A stretch of DNA of 64,000 nucleotides from Punica granatum (GCF_007655135.1 NC_045128.1:40685885-40749884), one strand, 5' to 3'; counted from the stretch's first letter, positions 25,561-38,464 are shown. Program-made: numbers and translations. The notes: generated by a model from the sequence alone, not told the origin.

Positions 25561-27440
25561 AAGTAGATCAATTTAGTACTTTAAGTAGTAATAAGATGGT
25601 ATTTTTACATATTTAGACAGTACTAATGTTTGAAGTAAAATATACATAGTTGAAAGTCCCGATACTTCACGTATTAATGAAGTACAATAAGTAGACCGAA
25701 TTAGTATATGTATGTGTCTATATATATATATAAGAAAACAAAGTCTGAGCCGAATTTCACGCCGCAACATCATCAAAAATAAGAAATTGAGCTCTCTCGC
25801 TTTACCACGTCATCACTTATTAAATAAAAAAAAATATATTCTTTTATCATTAATTATGCAGTATAATATATAAATTATATGAATATATCCCCCACAGAAT
25901 TATAAGATACAGTTTGAAAGATTATATATAATCTTTATATGTGATGTTTGCAGTTGATAGACTATATATGCGGTTGGCATATATATAGATTATATATACG
26001 TGGAATGCATATATAGATGCTATTAAATTTTACGAAATTATATGTAGATTATATATATTATCAATATATATATAAGCAAAAGATTTTCCTGTCTCCCGCA
26101 CAGCCACCTCCTAAAGTTGAAAAGTGGGGAAGCTACGTCATCAAAATACAATATCCGGTCCCTCTCGCAAACCCATGTCATTATTTTAATTATGTAAATA
26201 TTATATATAGTGGAATATGCGATATTAGATATTGCATGTATGTGTTGTGGTGCTGTCAGGATATTGAAATGCACCGAGGGAGGCCCCTGTACTTGATGAG
26301 GAACGCTATGCTGGTCTCAATTATACGGGGTGGCCTTTACTAATCTCTGTGGCATAATCGGTGCGTCGACTTTTTTTATAGTTTGATGAAATTTTCTCTC
26401 AATTAGTCATTAATTATTGAGACAATACCTCCACATATCAGGTGGCTTCTCATGGATTTGATCAAAGCTCGAAGAATATTTTGTTATTAGCCTTATCAGG
26501 AAGGTAATGAAAGCATTTTGTTTTAATTATAGAAATGGAACAATAAAACAGCCACCGAAATATGTTAATAATATTCTTTTGATAGTATACATAAGGCCAA
26601 CCCCTTTTTTATATATATTCGATATATATGAATTATATAATAGAATTTAAAGATAAAACACAATCTTGCATTGTAAGAATATATATATGTGATACGATAA
26701 AATATGTATAGTAATTTTTATTTTGACAGTGATATAAATATATATATATATAGTTGTTTGATATATTATAATAACGTGTATATAGTTGAAAATATATATT
26801 GCACATATAAAGTTACATTATATATTGGAGATATATATATATATATAGACGCCATTTACACAGAACTTTTATCATTATGTTTTCGTTTGCAAAGACGTAT
26901 TGGTGTCTTTGTAGACTTTATATGTATATTTTGTTACACACTCATCCACTACCAACACCGATCAATCTATGTCAATTTAATTGTTTCAATAAGTATTTAT
27001 CAAATTTTCTCTTCACTTACTCTATCTTGATATTTTGCTTGGAGAAATCATTTGTATTCTATGGTTGATATATATGCTTGCATATTTTCATTCAATTAAT
27101 CTTTTCACACATTTATATGATAATTTTTATTTTCTTTTGATTGATATATTTGCTCACATATTTTAATTAACTTATATTCTTTTCACGCATGTCTCAATTT
27201 TCTTTAATGAGTTTTTATTCACATATATATTAAAACATTTTTCTCTACCAAAATAATTAATAGATTACTTGTACGGTCTCATGCAATGCACGGGTATTTA
27301 ACTAGTTTTTAGTCGTTATAAGATGGGTATTTTTTACGTATTTAAACAGTACTAAAAGTTCAAAATAAAATATTGCAAAATTGAAAACTTTGATACTTCA
27401 CGCATCAACGAAGTACAATAAGTAGATCGATTTAGTAATA
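25561..27440. repeat. Tandem repeat of about 130 bp, split by a Helitron-like element
   Basis: The stretch 25,561-25,716 ends with the motif it starts with (AAGTAGATCAATTTAGTA against AAGTAGACCGAATTAGTA). The continuation of the second unit, including ATAAGATGGGTATTTTT and GATACTTCACGCATCAACGAAGTACAAT, reappears at 27,306-27,440 after the inserted element. So there are at least two units, and the second is interrupted. Confidence 0.6.
25717..27305 (+). mobile_element. Non-autonomous Helitron-like element, copy 2
   Basis: It starts TCTATATATATATATAAG and then runs AAAACAAAGTCTGAGCCG. It ends TGCAATGCACGGGTATTTAACTAG followed by T. The 3' hairpin right arm (GCACGGG) is intact here, complementary to the arm preserved in the copy at 16,969. 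Internal blocks shared with that copy include a CATTTACAC..GAACTTTTATCATTAT segment and GCAAAGA.G..TTGGTGTCTTTG. It is very AT-rich, with no transposase coding sequence. Confidence 0.6.
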
Positions 27441-29104
27441 AAGGCTTGAACTAAAATACTAAAGAATTTGTTTTCTTGACTCGAAATACCAAATTTTTGT
27501 ATGTGTCTACTTATTCTTGGTCATTCACTATTTTTTAATATTTAAAAGTCAAAGAAAATTTTTTAAAGGAAAAGGACATTTGAAGTTCATAGTAGGCGAG
27601 ATAGGGGGCGGCGCGGGTTGACCGACTTGTAAGTCGATGACCTATTTCAGCCGTTGGATGTTGGAAACAAAGATCCAATGTCTGAGGTGCCATTGTCCCA
27701 ATGCCTTGAAGTCATCTTAGAAATTTCCTACCATTCTTCCCCTGTCGCTCTGGGAACAAGGAGCTGGCTATTCTGGCAACGCCCTGCTCCGGGCTTCGAA
27801 AAACTCAAAAATCAAAATCCATCAAATTTATAAATAATGCAATAATACACGATTTTCTATAAATAATTCGTAATACAATTTCATAAATCATAAAATACAC
27901 GATAAAAGAAAGGCTTTCGTTGCACACTCTAACATTCTGTTCTAATCGAAACTCCAAAATGATCCATCTGAAAAATTGAAACGGGAATGGGTTGAGTTTG
28001 GCAACCCAGTGATACAAGAGCGAGTCCATAAGTAAAGGTCTCTTCGATGGGCAGCAACCGTTGATGATAAAACTGTGCTGCATAAGTCAAGTTTCATACG
28101 TACTAGTTAATTTTTTTCTTTATAATTAGACAATATCTATCTTGCCAAATTTTATGAAGGATAAACGAAGAGCGGTCACTTCCTTCGACGGAATATCGGC
28201 TAAAACATGGAATTATTGAGGAAGGCCTTTCAAAATGAGGAAATCGAAAACAGATGGGAAGGCACCCATTTCATGATTTCTCGGTCCAAACCGGATGATC
28301 TCATCATGGACAATGACCCAAAAGAAACCTCTAAGTAATAGATATCAAAGGATTCATTGAATAGTAATTGGCGATTGTTTGTCATCTACCCCTCTTTGGC
28401 TCGAATGAAAAAGTCTCCGTCAAAGAATGTCGCTGTTATTCTATTATCAACGTGTCAACATCATTCACAATGCATTTGAACAATTTCTTAGGTTACTGTT
28501 TTGCAGATCTCAGCTGCTTCATTCATGCAATACATACAGAAAGTCAGTAAATCAAGAGCTTTCCGCCATCTCGAGGGACGTTATTGCTGCTCTTTATCAA
28601 CCTTCCCACTATCTACTGTGAATAAGGGGGGGGGGGGGGGAGGAGCCAACCGAGGATTGAAAATTGAGAGAGAGACCAGAGAGGAGGTTCAAAATCGGAA
28701 GCGGATTGGTAAGTGCATATTGTCAAGCTCTTCAAGGCTTATCTGCAGTTCTTTAGATTCAAGGAATCCTTGAGGTGAGTAATCCATCCCAAACTAGTGT
28801 TCCTGTAATGTATGTTTACATTCTTTAAACTTACATTTTCATGGCCATTTCGGTATCTTGAGTCCCACGTGTCGTTTCATATGATGTGTCTACAGAGAAA
28901 CTGGATGGCTCTTCATCCAATTTCCAGGACCCTATCATTAACTGTACAAGCTTTTTTGCTACTCTTAAATCTCAATTGGGGGTGTTGAGGAACAGGAAAA
29001 GAGAACCTTTGAACTAGAAAGGTTAAGGTTCTTCATCTATTTCAAAGATTTTCCTTGTGTTTTTGCAGTGCCGGAGGTGTTCTTTCTGAGCAAACAGAGG
29101 AAGC
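27441..29104. other. Intergenic region upstream of a WAK gene
   Basis: No gene is supported. It contains a run of 15 G at 28,626-28,640 and CTTTGGCTCG-type unique sequence. The last part must include the promoter and leader of the WAK gene at 29,105. Confidence 0.45.
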
Positions 29105-31897
29105 ATGGGCAAATTACTAGCCATAGAATTTGTATCATTGATGGTTTTGTTACTGGGGCATCTGAGTGGTAGTATGCAATCAGCACCCTTACCAAATCCC
29201 GACTGCAAGCGCAAATGTGGGAATGTAACGATTTACTTCCCGTTTGGAATGGAAAGTGATGGTTGTTTCTTAAATGAGTGGTATGAGATTGACTGCCGAC
29301 AGAATGGCACCAGTCCATGGCTGAAGAAGATTGATTTGGAGTTGCGCGACATCACACTGCCATATATTATTTATCGTGAAATCCAGAATATCAGTCTCGG
29401 CGGCACTGTTGATGTGATTCTTCCTATCGTATATTCAAAAAATTGTACTGGTAGCAAGAGTACCAGTGGGGGGGGGGCCAAGCTTGGTGGGAAGCCCCTT
29501 TCTCTACTCAAATGAAAATGAGTTCGTCGCAATCGGTTGTAACCACCTCACAATGATCAACAACACTGGATCTAGAATTGTTGGTTGCAGAACCAAATGC
29601 CCAGGAGGCAACATCAGCAAGTTTAGTGATTGTACCGGTAGTAATGGTTGCTGCAGCTCGAGCATCTACTCTCAAATGGTTCTTCAGGAATTTAGTGTGA
29701 GTTTTGACGAAGATGGATTATCAACTGGGAGAGACCAGGCATGTAATTATGCATTCCTTGCTAAGGATTCATTGACGAAAGAGACGGACATTTACGGGCT
29801 GCTTAGTGGAGGCTACATGCAGGGGTTGCTGGACTGGGGAGTTGCCGACAATGGGGGTCTCCAAGTGACATGTGGAGAAAATGATTCACATCCATCTGGG
29901 TCCTGCTTCAGAGGCCACAGTGACAAATTAACCGATGGACTACGGATATACTACTGCAGCAAAGGCTATGTCGGTAATCCCTATCTCATAGATGGTTGTC
30001 AAGGTAAAAATGCTAATCCAGGAAGTTTACATTCATCCAATTGTGTTGATTCTTTATGAGGAGGTTTATAACATTCCAATCACTCTCTTATCGTGTATGC
30101 AGATATCAACGAATGTGAAGATCCGGATCTCAATCATTGCCCTATCGGGTGTGAAAATACTGCTGGAAGCTTTCATTGCAAGCACAGTAGCAACACTATC
30201 AAACTCGCTCTGATGATAGGTTTGGTGCTCTCTTTTAAGTAATAGGACCTGCACATACGTTTTGGATATGCTGTCACTGTATGCATAACATGTGAAGAAC
30301 GAGGTTCAACTGCCATATAACTTTATCAATTCTATTGATAATTTTAAGTCCTTAGAAGCCCAAAGGCCGATAGAAGAGAATGCATCTTGGATAAAGCAGT
30401 TGTTAACCCTAGGCTGTCTCTTCTGATCATATGATGCTACTGTCTTTTGTCTTGTGCTCTATGGGTACACAAAATGTTTTCGGCCGCCTCGATGCATTCC
30501 CTTCTCCCCTCAGCAGAGATTAAATAAATTTCCTCTTGAAAGTAAAAAGAAACAGTGGAACTCATTCGGCTTGTGCTCATCTATCTTCTGTCTCCCCCAG
30601 GTCTTTGTAAGATAAGGATTTTGAAGCCAGCTATCTCGCAACAATCTCCGCTGTTGAATTTCTAAGACAGATGTCTTGTACTTGTAAAATTGCAACCTCA
30701 CTTGTTTCTCTAGACGGGATGATTTAATTTCAGGCACTCTTGCAGCAAATCAAATTGAATTCTAAATATAAAAGGTCTGCAAATCAATTATTTGTTCTCA
30801 ATTTTTGTTATCCAGGTATTGGGACCGGGATTGGGATTCTACTTTTACTTCTTCTTGGGTGGTGGTTGCACAAGATCGGAAAGAAGAGAGAAGAAATCAA
30901 GCGTAAAGAGAAGTTCTTCAAAAGAAATGGTGGTGTTCTGCTTCAACAGCAATTATCTGCACCTGAAGGCAACGTTGAGAGAAGTAAATTGTTCGATTCC
31001 AAGGAGTTAGAGAAAGCTACTGACAACTTTAATGAAGATAGGGTGCTCGGGAAAGGTCATCAAGGAACTGTCTATAAAGGAATGCTGACGGATGGAAGAA
31101 TTGTCGTGGTCAAGAAGTCTGCTGCAGTAGATGCCGGAAATGTCAAGCAGTTTATCAATGAGGTTCTTGTTCTCTCCCAAATTAATCACAGGAGTGTGGT
31201 TAAGCTATTAGGGTGCTGTTTGGAGACTGAAGTCCCACATCTGGTATACGAGTTCATTCCAAACGGAACTTTGTATCAGTATATCCATGAGCCTGATGAG
31301 AGATCACCCGTGACATGGGAGGCACGGCTACAAATTGCCACAGAAGTTGCAGGAGCCCTTTCATACTTGCATTCAGGAGCATCTATCCCGATCTATCATC
31401 GCGACATCAAGTCTACTAATATACTCTTAGACGAGAATTATCGAGCAAAAGTAGCAGACTTTGGAACTTCGAGATCACTGTCCCTTGACCAAACTCGTCT
31501 GACCACATTGGTGCAGGGGACAATTGGGTACTTGGATCCAGAGTACTCCCAATCAAATCAACTTACAGATAAAAGTGATGTCTATAGCTTCGGAGTAGTC
31601 CTTGTTGAGCTCTTAACGGGACGAGAGCCTGTGTCCTCATTAAGAGTGCATGACAAGGGAAGTTTGGCTTCATACTTCATCCTTTCAATGGAAGAGGATC
31701 ATCTGTTGGATATTTTGGATCCTGAAATACTGAAGCAGGACAGTAAAGAGGAGATCATTGTTGCTGCCCACATTGCAAGAAGATGTCTAAATATGAAGGG
31801 CAAGAAACGACCCACGGTGAGACAAGTAGCGATGGAGTTGGAGGCCATACAGAGCTCCCGGTCTCCTGTTGATATCCAGCTAACAGGAATATGGTAG
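29105..31897 (+). CDS. WAK-like receptor kinase, disrupted only at a G homopolymer
   Basis: Exons are 29,105-30,003, 30,103-30,219 and 30,816-31,897. ATG 29,105 starts a signal peptide ([16 protein letters not shown]), then [16 protein letters not shown], the GUB_WAK opening. Ten G at 29,468-29,477 put the reading frame out by one; with nine, exon 1 is open, its length fits phase 1, and the protein has 698 residues. Exon 2 is an EGF repeat (DINECEDPD). Exon 3 has a membrane helix ([15 protein letters not shown]), [30 protein letters not shown] and [12 protein letters not shown]. All kinase landmarks are present. A one-base slip in a G run is a common sequencing or assembly error, so the gene is annotated as coding, with that warning. 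Taken literally, the product ends at 29,515 within the ectodomain. Confidence 0.8.
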
Positions 31898-32587
31898 GGA
31901 TGCTCAGGCACTGATCAAGCAGATGAAACTCATGATTTTGCTTCGACGTCGACATTCTCTGGAGTAATATCTGAAGTTAGTTTGATATCAGGTGTAGACA
32001 CAAAAATACATGCGCAAACATGGTGAAAGTTTACAGATGTCATCATTCTTGTTCTTCTCATATGTATTTGTGGTGAAATAAGTGAAAGACAAATTAAGAG
32101 CAATAGTGGATTTTGTTGTGTCAAATTCTAATCTCTCCTTAATAGTTGGAATTTCTTTACCCGGTTCGACATGTATATTCCAGCACCCTGGTGATGATTC
32201 CGTTTCAACCAAGGACGTTGAACTCATTGTAGGTCAAATGCATATTGAAGCTTGCTTGATTCAACATCCTCCAATTTGTGAGCGAGCCCAAGTTGGGATT
32301 TTCTTTATGGCGGGGACCATTTGGTTGTTTGAACCAACAAAGACAATTACATATGAAATGAAGCGCACGTCTCTACTGCCAAACCAAGTCAAGTCAATCA
32401 TGATGTGACAGGCCGGCCCACGCAATTATTAATCAAATTCTCTCCACTGTTAGCTCTTAAATGGAGCTGCAGAAAAATATAAGGAATCAGGAAAAGCCTC
32501 ATCATCCTATATTTGGAGAGTTGTGTATTTTGTGTTTTTGTTCAGTGCGACTCATTTTTGTGTTTTCCTGTAAAAACAGAGGGAGGC
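31898..32587. other. Intergenic region
   Basis: No gene is supported; an open stretch at 32,082-32,408 resembles nothing I know. This DNA probably holds the 3' UTR of the upstream WAK and the promoter of the next. Confidence 0.4.
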
Positions 32588-35500
32588 ATGAGCACAATCA
32601 TGGGTGTGGAGTTGGTGTTCCTGATACTTTTGCTACTTGAGCATCTGGCAACTGCTACTCTGTCGCCAGCATTAGCACAACCCAATTGCCAGGAAAGTTG
32701 TGGGAAGGTAACAATTCCCTTTCCGTTTGGCGTGGGATCTCAGCACTGTTTCCTGGATGGCTGGTACGAGATTGTCTGCCAGCAGAACAAGAACGGCACC
32801 GTCCCCAGGTTGAAGAAACTCGATTTGGAAGTGCTGAGCATTTCACTGCCAGATGCAGGAAAAGGCATCATAGGTGTTGGCCACGGTGGTGGACATATTG
32901 AAGTCAACCTCCCGATTGTCTATTCAAGTCCGAATTGTAGCCGCAAGAGTGGCGCCACACGAGCACCACCAAACTTGACAGGAAGTCCATTTCTCTACTC
33001 TCTGGACAGAAACAGCTTCTTCGCAGTCAACTGTGGCACGGCGCTGATCAACAGTACCGCCTCAGGCTCGGTGCTTCTGGGGTGCAGGTCCAATTGCAAA
33101 GGTGGAAGGGACTTGAATGATTACGGCAATTGTTCAGGTCGTGATGGCTGCTGCAACACCACGATAGACTCAGATATTCTTCAGGACTTCAGCGTGGACT
33201 TTTTGAAACCCAAAGACAGAGTGACAACCGGGCTGGACGAGAAGTGCAGTTACGGATTCCTGGCCGATAACTCATGGTTTCAGCCCAAATTCATAGATGG
33301 CCTGATAACAGAGGGGTACTTTCCGGCAGTGATAGAGTGGGGAATTTTTAGAGATACAAAACTCGCGGTTCTTTTTGACAAGTTATACTGTAGAAATCTT
33401 GCCAACGATTTTCAAGGAGATGGTGCACTTTTTATCTGCAGCAAATTCGCGTGGATAAATATTTACCGGGGTATTATCAGATTCAGCTGTTACCTGGGCT
33501 ATAATGGTAATCCCTATCTCGAAGATGGCTGCCAAGGTAAATGCAAATATCTGATGGCCTCCATCTCCCTCCCCGCATCTTTTTTGGTTAAGACGTTATA
33601 AATTCGGTAAAGATACAAACATCTGATGGCCTCCATCTCCCTCCCCACATCCATTTTGGTTAAGACCTTATAAATTCGTAAAGAAATTTCAGTTTGAAGC
33701 TCCTCTCTTTCTGGAATCAAACAAGACTTCGGACATATATAACTGACTCTGTTGCTAGCAGAAGACTTTATATTCGATTTCGTACATCTAATATGTTAAT
33801 GCTTTGTTGTTCTGTCATTTAGATTTATTCCCGAGACGCTTAATTGTGAAGATTAATTATGATGGGCAATTGCATTGATTCTAGAGATGATTATAGCCTA
33901 TACTTATTACGGCTCTCATCCTTTGTCTCAGACGTTAATGAATGTGAAGATGCGTCTCTCAATACATGCTCAGATATTTGTGTGAATAAACTGGGGGGCT
34001 TCGTCTGTAAGCACAGAAAGACCAAATTCATCATGATAGGTATGTCGCATATTCAAACAGAATCTCATAAATGTTACTAGCTCGCTGACTTTTTTTTCCT
34101 TTGGTAATTTAGCTTTAATCAGAATCAAAAGAACAATTTATATTGTCTACCGACAGACATCAACGAAACTCCTATGGAAGTCTTTTCCTCCTGAGTCTTC
34201 GGGTAGCATTTGTTTCCTTGGCATCGGTCTATTGAAGTCCCCATGGCACTGCTAGATAATAATAGGTTAGAATCTAATTAGTCATTTCAGTCAGCTACCA
34301 AATTAAAGGAAATTCCAAAGATCGAAGGCACTCCGGCTGCCAACTAACCCCTCTGCGGATGGTCAGGTTATTACAAAAATGCAACAAGTACATTACATGT
34401 GGAACTTGCCACTTATAGAGGATTTCTCTCCAAATAGCATTGCAAGCTCTTTTATGTTGCCTTAATTGCAACATCTAGAATGGCAATAAGCTCACTAGAA
34501 ACAGCATGAGGATGTTTTCCGAAGTTCATATTCCTCCAAACAAATACACTTCAGAATAGATCAAACGACAGCATCAAGTACAATCATCATATTCATTTAC
34601 ATGCTTGCAAACTATATGCTCCAATTTCACATCTATTTTTTCCGTTTTGGTTACCCAGGTGTCGGGGCTGGTCTTGGGGCTTTACTTGTACTTCTTCTCC
34701 CGTGGTGGTTACATAGAACCATTCAGGAAAGAAGAGAGATCAAGCTCAGACAGAAGTTCTTTAAGAGGAATGGTGGACTCATCCTGCAACAGCAATTATC
34801 TTCTCCAGAAGTAGATGTTGAGAAAGGCAAACTCTTCAACCTCAAGGAGTTAGGAAAGGCTACTGACAACTTCAATGAGAATCGCATACTCGGAAAGGGT
34901 GGTCAAGGAACTGTTTATAAGGGAATGCTCACAGATGGAAGAATTATCGCAGTTAAGAAGTCGGTTGCAGTGGATGAGGCAAAACTTGAAGAATTCGCTA
35001 ATGAGGTCCTTATTCTCTCACAGATCAATCATAGGAACGTGGTTAGGCTATTGGGGTGCTGTTTGGAGGCTGAAGTCCCCCTTCTCATTTACGAGTTTAT
35101 TCCTAAAGGGACGCTTCACCATTATCTTCACAAACCGACAGAGGACTTTCTTTTATCATGGGAGGCACGCCTACAAATTGCCACAGAAGTTGCAGGGGCC
35201 CTTTCATACTTGCACTCCTCAGCATCCATCCCCATATATCACAGGGACATTAAGTCTAGTAATATACTCCTAGACAACAAGTATCAAGCAAAGGTGGCAG
35301 ATTTCGGAATTTCAAGATCGGTTCCTCTGGAAAAAACTCACGTGACTACGCTGGTGCGGGGAACTTTTGGGTACTTTGATCCCGAATACTTCCAATCAGG
35401 TCAGTTTACAGATAAAAGTGATGTGTATAGTTTTGGTGTGGTTCTTGTGGAGCTCCTAACCAGACAGACACCAGTTTGCTCAACCAGAGCAGAAGAGGGG

Positions 35501-35836
35501 ATGAATTTGGCGATGTACTTCATGATGTCGATGAAAGAGGAACGTCTTTTTGATATTTTGGATCCTCAAGTGTCAGAGCAAGGCGGGAGAAAAGAGATCA
35601 TGGCTGTTGCTGACGTCGTGAAAAGATGTCTCAATTTAAAGGGAAGGAAACGACCTACAATGAATGAAGTAGCAATGGAATTGGAAGAGATAAGAAAATC
35701 CTGGTCATCATCCGCCGCCCACAATGTTCAACAAACTGAAGATCCTACACAATGTTTGGATCGAGGAAAATTGAGAGATAAGGATGGAGAGGAAATTGAG
35801 CAAGAGGATTCTCCCTTGATTGTGAGAGCCAATTAA
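32588..35836 (+). CDS. Wall-associated receptor kinase (WAK-like), intact
   Basis: Exons are 32,588-33,536, 33,932-34,039 and 34,659-35,836, giving 744 residues with phase-1 junctions. The start is the first ATG, with a second at 32,600; a leucine-rich signal peptide follows. The cysteine-rich GUB_WAK domain opens with [18 protein letters not shown] and ends NPYLEDGCQ near residue 316. The EGF repeat (DVNECEDAS) spans about 317-352 and the membrane helix about 353-371. The kinase has GKGGQGTVY (431-439), AVKK (Lys452), HRD (547-549) and DFG (567-569), so it is RD-type. [11 protein letters not shown] follows. The C-terminal tail is acidic and longer than in its neighbours. It is the only full-length WAK here without a lesion, so it is the most likely functional receptor. 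Intron 1 carries a 72-bp tandem duplication. Confidence 0.92.
33544..33687. repeat. Tandem duplication of about 72 bp in WAK intron 1
   Basis: Two nearly identical units begin at 33,544 and 33,616. Both contain ATCTGATGGCCTCCATCTCC and TTGGTTAAGAC.TTATAAATTCG. The first unit overlaps the region just after the exon 1 splice donor. Confidence 0.85.
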
Positions 35837-36654
35837 GTCCACTCCCTTTCTCATTTTTGCTGTATTATTGTTCTTGCAATCTGGATTTCCCCCCAATTTT
35901 TAATCCTCTTGTTAATACCGTCAATGTCATGGATTTTGTACCGTTAAATCTTGTCTTGCATTATCTTCTTATCCATTTGGCATCATCTCATACTCATATG
36001 ATAGCTTACCCCTCACCTGCTGGTCAAGTACAGTTTAGCTATCTCCAATCACAGGCTCATCGAATTTGTGTTGCTCATTTATATCTCGAGTTCGGACATT
36101 CAAGCTTGCTCGAGCTCAGCTCAGCTCTTTCGAGTCACGTTGAGTCGAGTTAACAACTACACTCGAGCTTGGCTTGGTTCGGTTGTCCTACACTCAGAAG
36201 AGAAATGAGAAGGCAATGGACATCCATTGCACGAACAGAATAACTCGGCCACTATGTTATAGGCATATGGCGTCTCCTCTAGCTCTGGCAAAACAGAAGA
36301 ACCAATAGGAACTCACCATGAAATGAAGGAAAACACATATAAACTCATCGACATCCTAGACTCGGTTTTCAAAATCGTATAAATTCAGAGATTTTGATTA
36401 TTTTCCATTGGATGGATACTTAAGAGTTCCCGTCAATGCTAATGCATCCAAAAGGACTAGATAAACCACAGGTAACTTAAGCAGCCGACACAATCTTAAG
36501 CATTACACAGTATCCACAACTGTCCAACAGGCCCTTCATTAATCAGCTCTCTCAGTTACATTTTCAACAAGTTTCTCCAAAAAGCGTTGGCCATTCAGAG
36601 TAGAAACCATAAGCATACAAGCGATCTACATACAAACTATGGTAGAAAGCATGC
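35837..36654. other. Intergenic region between WAK and PsbP (tail to tail)
   Basis: No gene is supported. It holds the 3' ends of the two convergent genes. A GCTCGAG/CTCAGCTC-rich stretch near 36,100-36,170 looks like old transposon sequence. Confidence 0.45.
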
Positions 36655-38240
36655 TCAAGCGAGACTGAATGAGCTCGCGGCGCTCTCCACGAACCTCCTT
36701 GCTCCCTTGAACCATCTCTTGTCTCCTGCTTGAGCCTTGCAGATGTATAGCTTCCCATTGTCAACGGTGGCTGTGATAAGCTGGTGCTTGCCACCTTCAT
36801 CTCCGTCAGCAGTCCTTGTTAGGACAGACAAGAAGTAGTAATCTTTCCCGCCGACGCTAGATTTGGAGCTCTCCAGGACATTTGCAGTCGCCACAGCACC
36901 GGAGTCGAAGCCACCCTGCCCGTTACAAACATATTCATGTTCATCAAGGAACTATTGGAAATTACCGTATCTTTCGCAAATCAATCCATCTGCATTTGCA
37001 ACTGACCCTTTTCTCCAGTAAACCTTTTCTTCATCCAAGTTATTCAAGCTCAAGAAAGAAGACTAGTTGAAGACTAACAGAACAAAGGACAAATCCGAGG
37101 ACTCACAAGGGAATTGCATCTCTCCATCATCTGTTATTTTTCTGCCTAATTGGATCACAAAATCACAGTAGCACAGTTTTCACATTACCTCAGCATCAGT
37201 ATTTCCGAAGTATGCTTGCTTGCCCAGCAAGTAGTCCACCTGCGAAGAGCAAGATCAGATATTCTTTGATCAATCTAAAATTCTGGACAATGGCTAATTT
37301 ATGACTTCCAAAAAGATGAGAACCACCTTTGATAGGAACTCCTCAGGGGAGCCGTAATCGGTAATTGACTTCTTGTCAGTTGGGGTGACCATGACAGCGA
37401 TGTTGCTGGTGGAGTCGAAGTTGTCCTCGTATCTGAGCACCTGACCCGGGTACTCAACCTCTTTGCTTGGGTTCCACTTTGATGGGATGTTCAACTTGAA
37501 CCCATCTCCTTGGTAGGGTAAGAAGTCGGTGTTTGATTTTGGCTTCCCAAACACATTGGCTGCAACAAATATCGAGATTAGCCCTAGGTAAACATCACAG
37601 TGGTGATACACATTTAATCCAATACTACAATAACAGAGCAGCAATCAGATCATGAATCCGGATCTTCTCATGCCATTTGGCAACACAAAATCAACTCGTA
37701 CGCACCCCTTTCTGCTTCACCACCTTGCAATTTAGCCTATCAGAGACCATAATTCGGGTGACTCACTAGCTCTGACAAAGATTCTCATTGATACGACTGA
37801 TCAAGAAGCAACTTTTTCCCAGTAATGCATGAATTACTTTCCAATAACCAGCTACGAGAAATTCGACCCGACAAAGATTGATCTAACAACAAACTTCAAT
37901 TCCACTCAAGAATCCAACCAATTGATCATCAATCAGGCCATCAAAAAACGCAGACTTTAGCAAAACCCACTCCACAAGAGAGAGTAGGCTGTACGGACGT
38001 ACCAGCTTCACCGTAGGCAGCGTCAGCAGGGGAAACCTTGGACGCGACAGCGGCGGTCCCGATGAGGACAGTCAGAGCCAAACGACGGGAAACAACGGCG
38101 ACATCCTCCTCTCCGGCGGCCTGCCTCTGGGCCCGGCAGACTATCTGGGCGGGCCTGGAGCTCACCGCGTAGCGCTGGGACGAAGTCCTGGCGGGAGTGG
38201 TGAGAGCGTGGTGGTGCAAGAAGCAGGAAGTGGAAGCCAT
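36655..38240 (-). CDS. psbP: Photosystem II oxygen-evolving enhancer protein 2 (PsbP), chloroplastic
   Basis: This is the 23-kDa extrinsic subunit on the lumenal face of photosystem II, which stabilises the manganese cluster and helps retain calcium and chloride. Four minus-strand exons are 38,240-38,003, 37,559-37,327, 37,239-37,189 and 36,915-36,655, all with GT..AG borders. Together they give 260 residues, the usual precursor length. The N-terminus ([20 protein letters not shown]) is a Ser/Thr-rich stromal transit peptide. A hydrophobic thylakoid-transfer segment ending ADA precedes AYGEA, the known mature start. Conserved blocks include [54 protein letters not shown], and [17 protein letters not shown] at the end. 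The 5' leader carries a long GA repeat. The gene is complete. It diverges from the reticulon gene across a G-box-rich promoter. Confidence 0.97.
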
Positions 38241-38241
38241 T

Positions 38242-38245
<4 letters not shown>

Positions 38246-38291
<46 letters not shown>

Positions 38292-38292
38292 C
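38246..38292. repeat. CT/GA microsatellite in the PsbP leader
   Basis: A nearly pure CT dinucleotide run (GA on the coding strand), with one interruption, lies directly upstream of the PsbP start codon. GA-rich leaders are common in plant genes for abundant proteins; the length is likely to vary between individuals. Confidence 0.85.
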
Positions 38293-38464
38293 CTCCTTCG
38301 CCCAACACAAAACACTTCAAAGCTCCCACCTTTCTGCGACTGGGAGCTCATCTAAACTGAGTTCTTTATCCAACGAGTGAAGGGGAATTGTCCGGTTGTG
38401 GATATCGGGATGATGCAGGAGATTTCGTTTCCGGGTTGGAGGATAAGGCTGTGGAGGCTGTGAT

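Noticed and set aside
26017..27068. Several open stretches of 60-110 codons
   Set aside because: They lie inside the AT-rich Helitron-like element, are dominated by Ile, Tyr and Asn, and match no family.
32082..32408. Small separate gene upstream of the intact WAK
   Set aside because: There is no recognisable domain, splice context or paralogue, and it lies where leader and spacer are expected.
36564..36800. Second minus-strand gene at the PsbP 3' end
   Set aside because: It is a shadow frame of the last PsbP exon.
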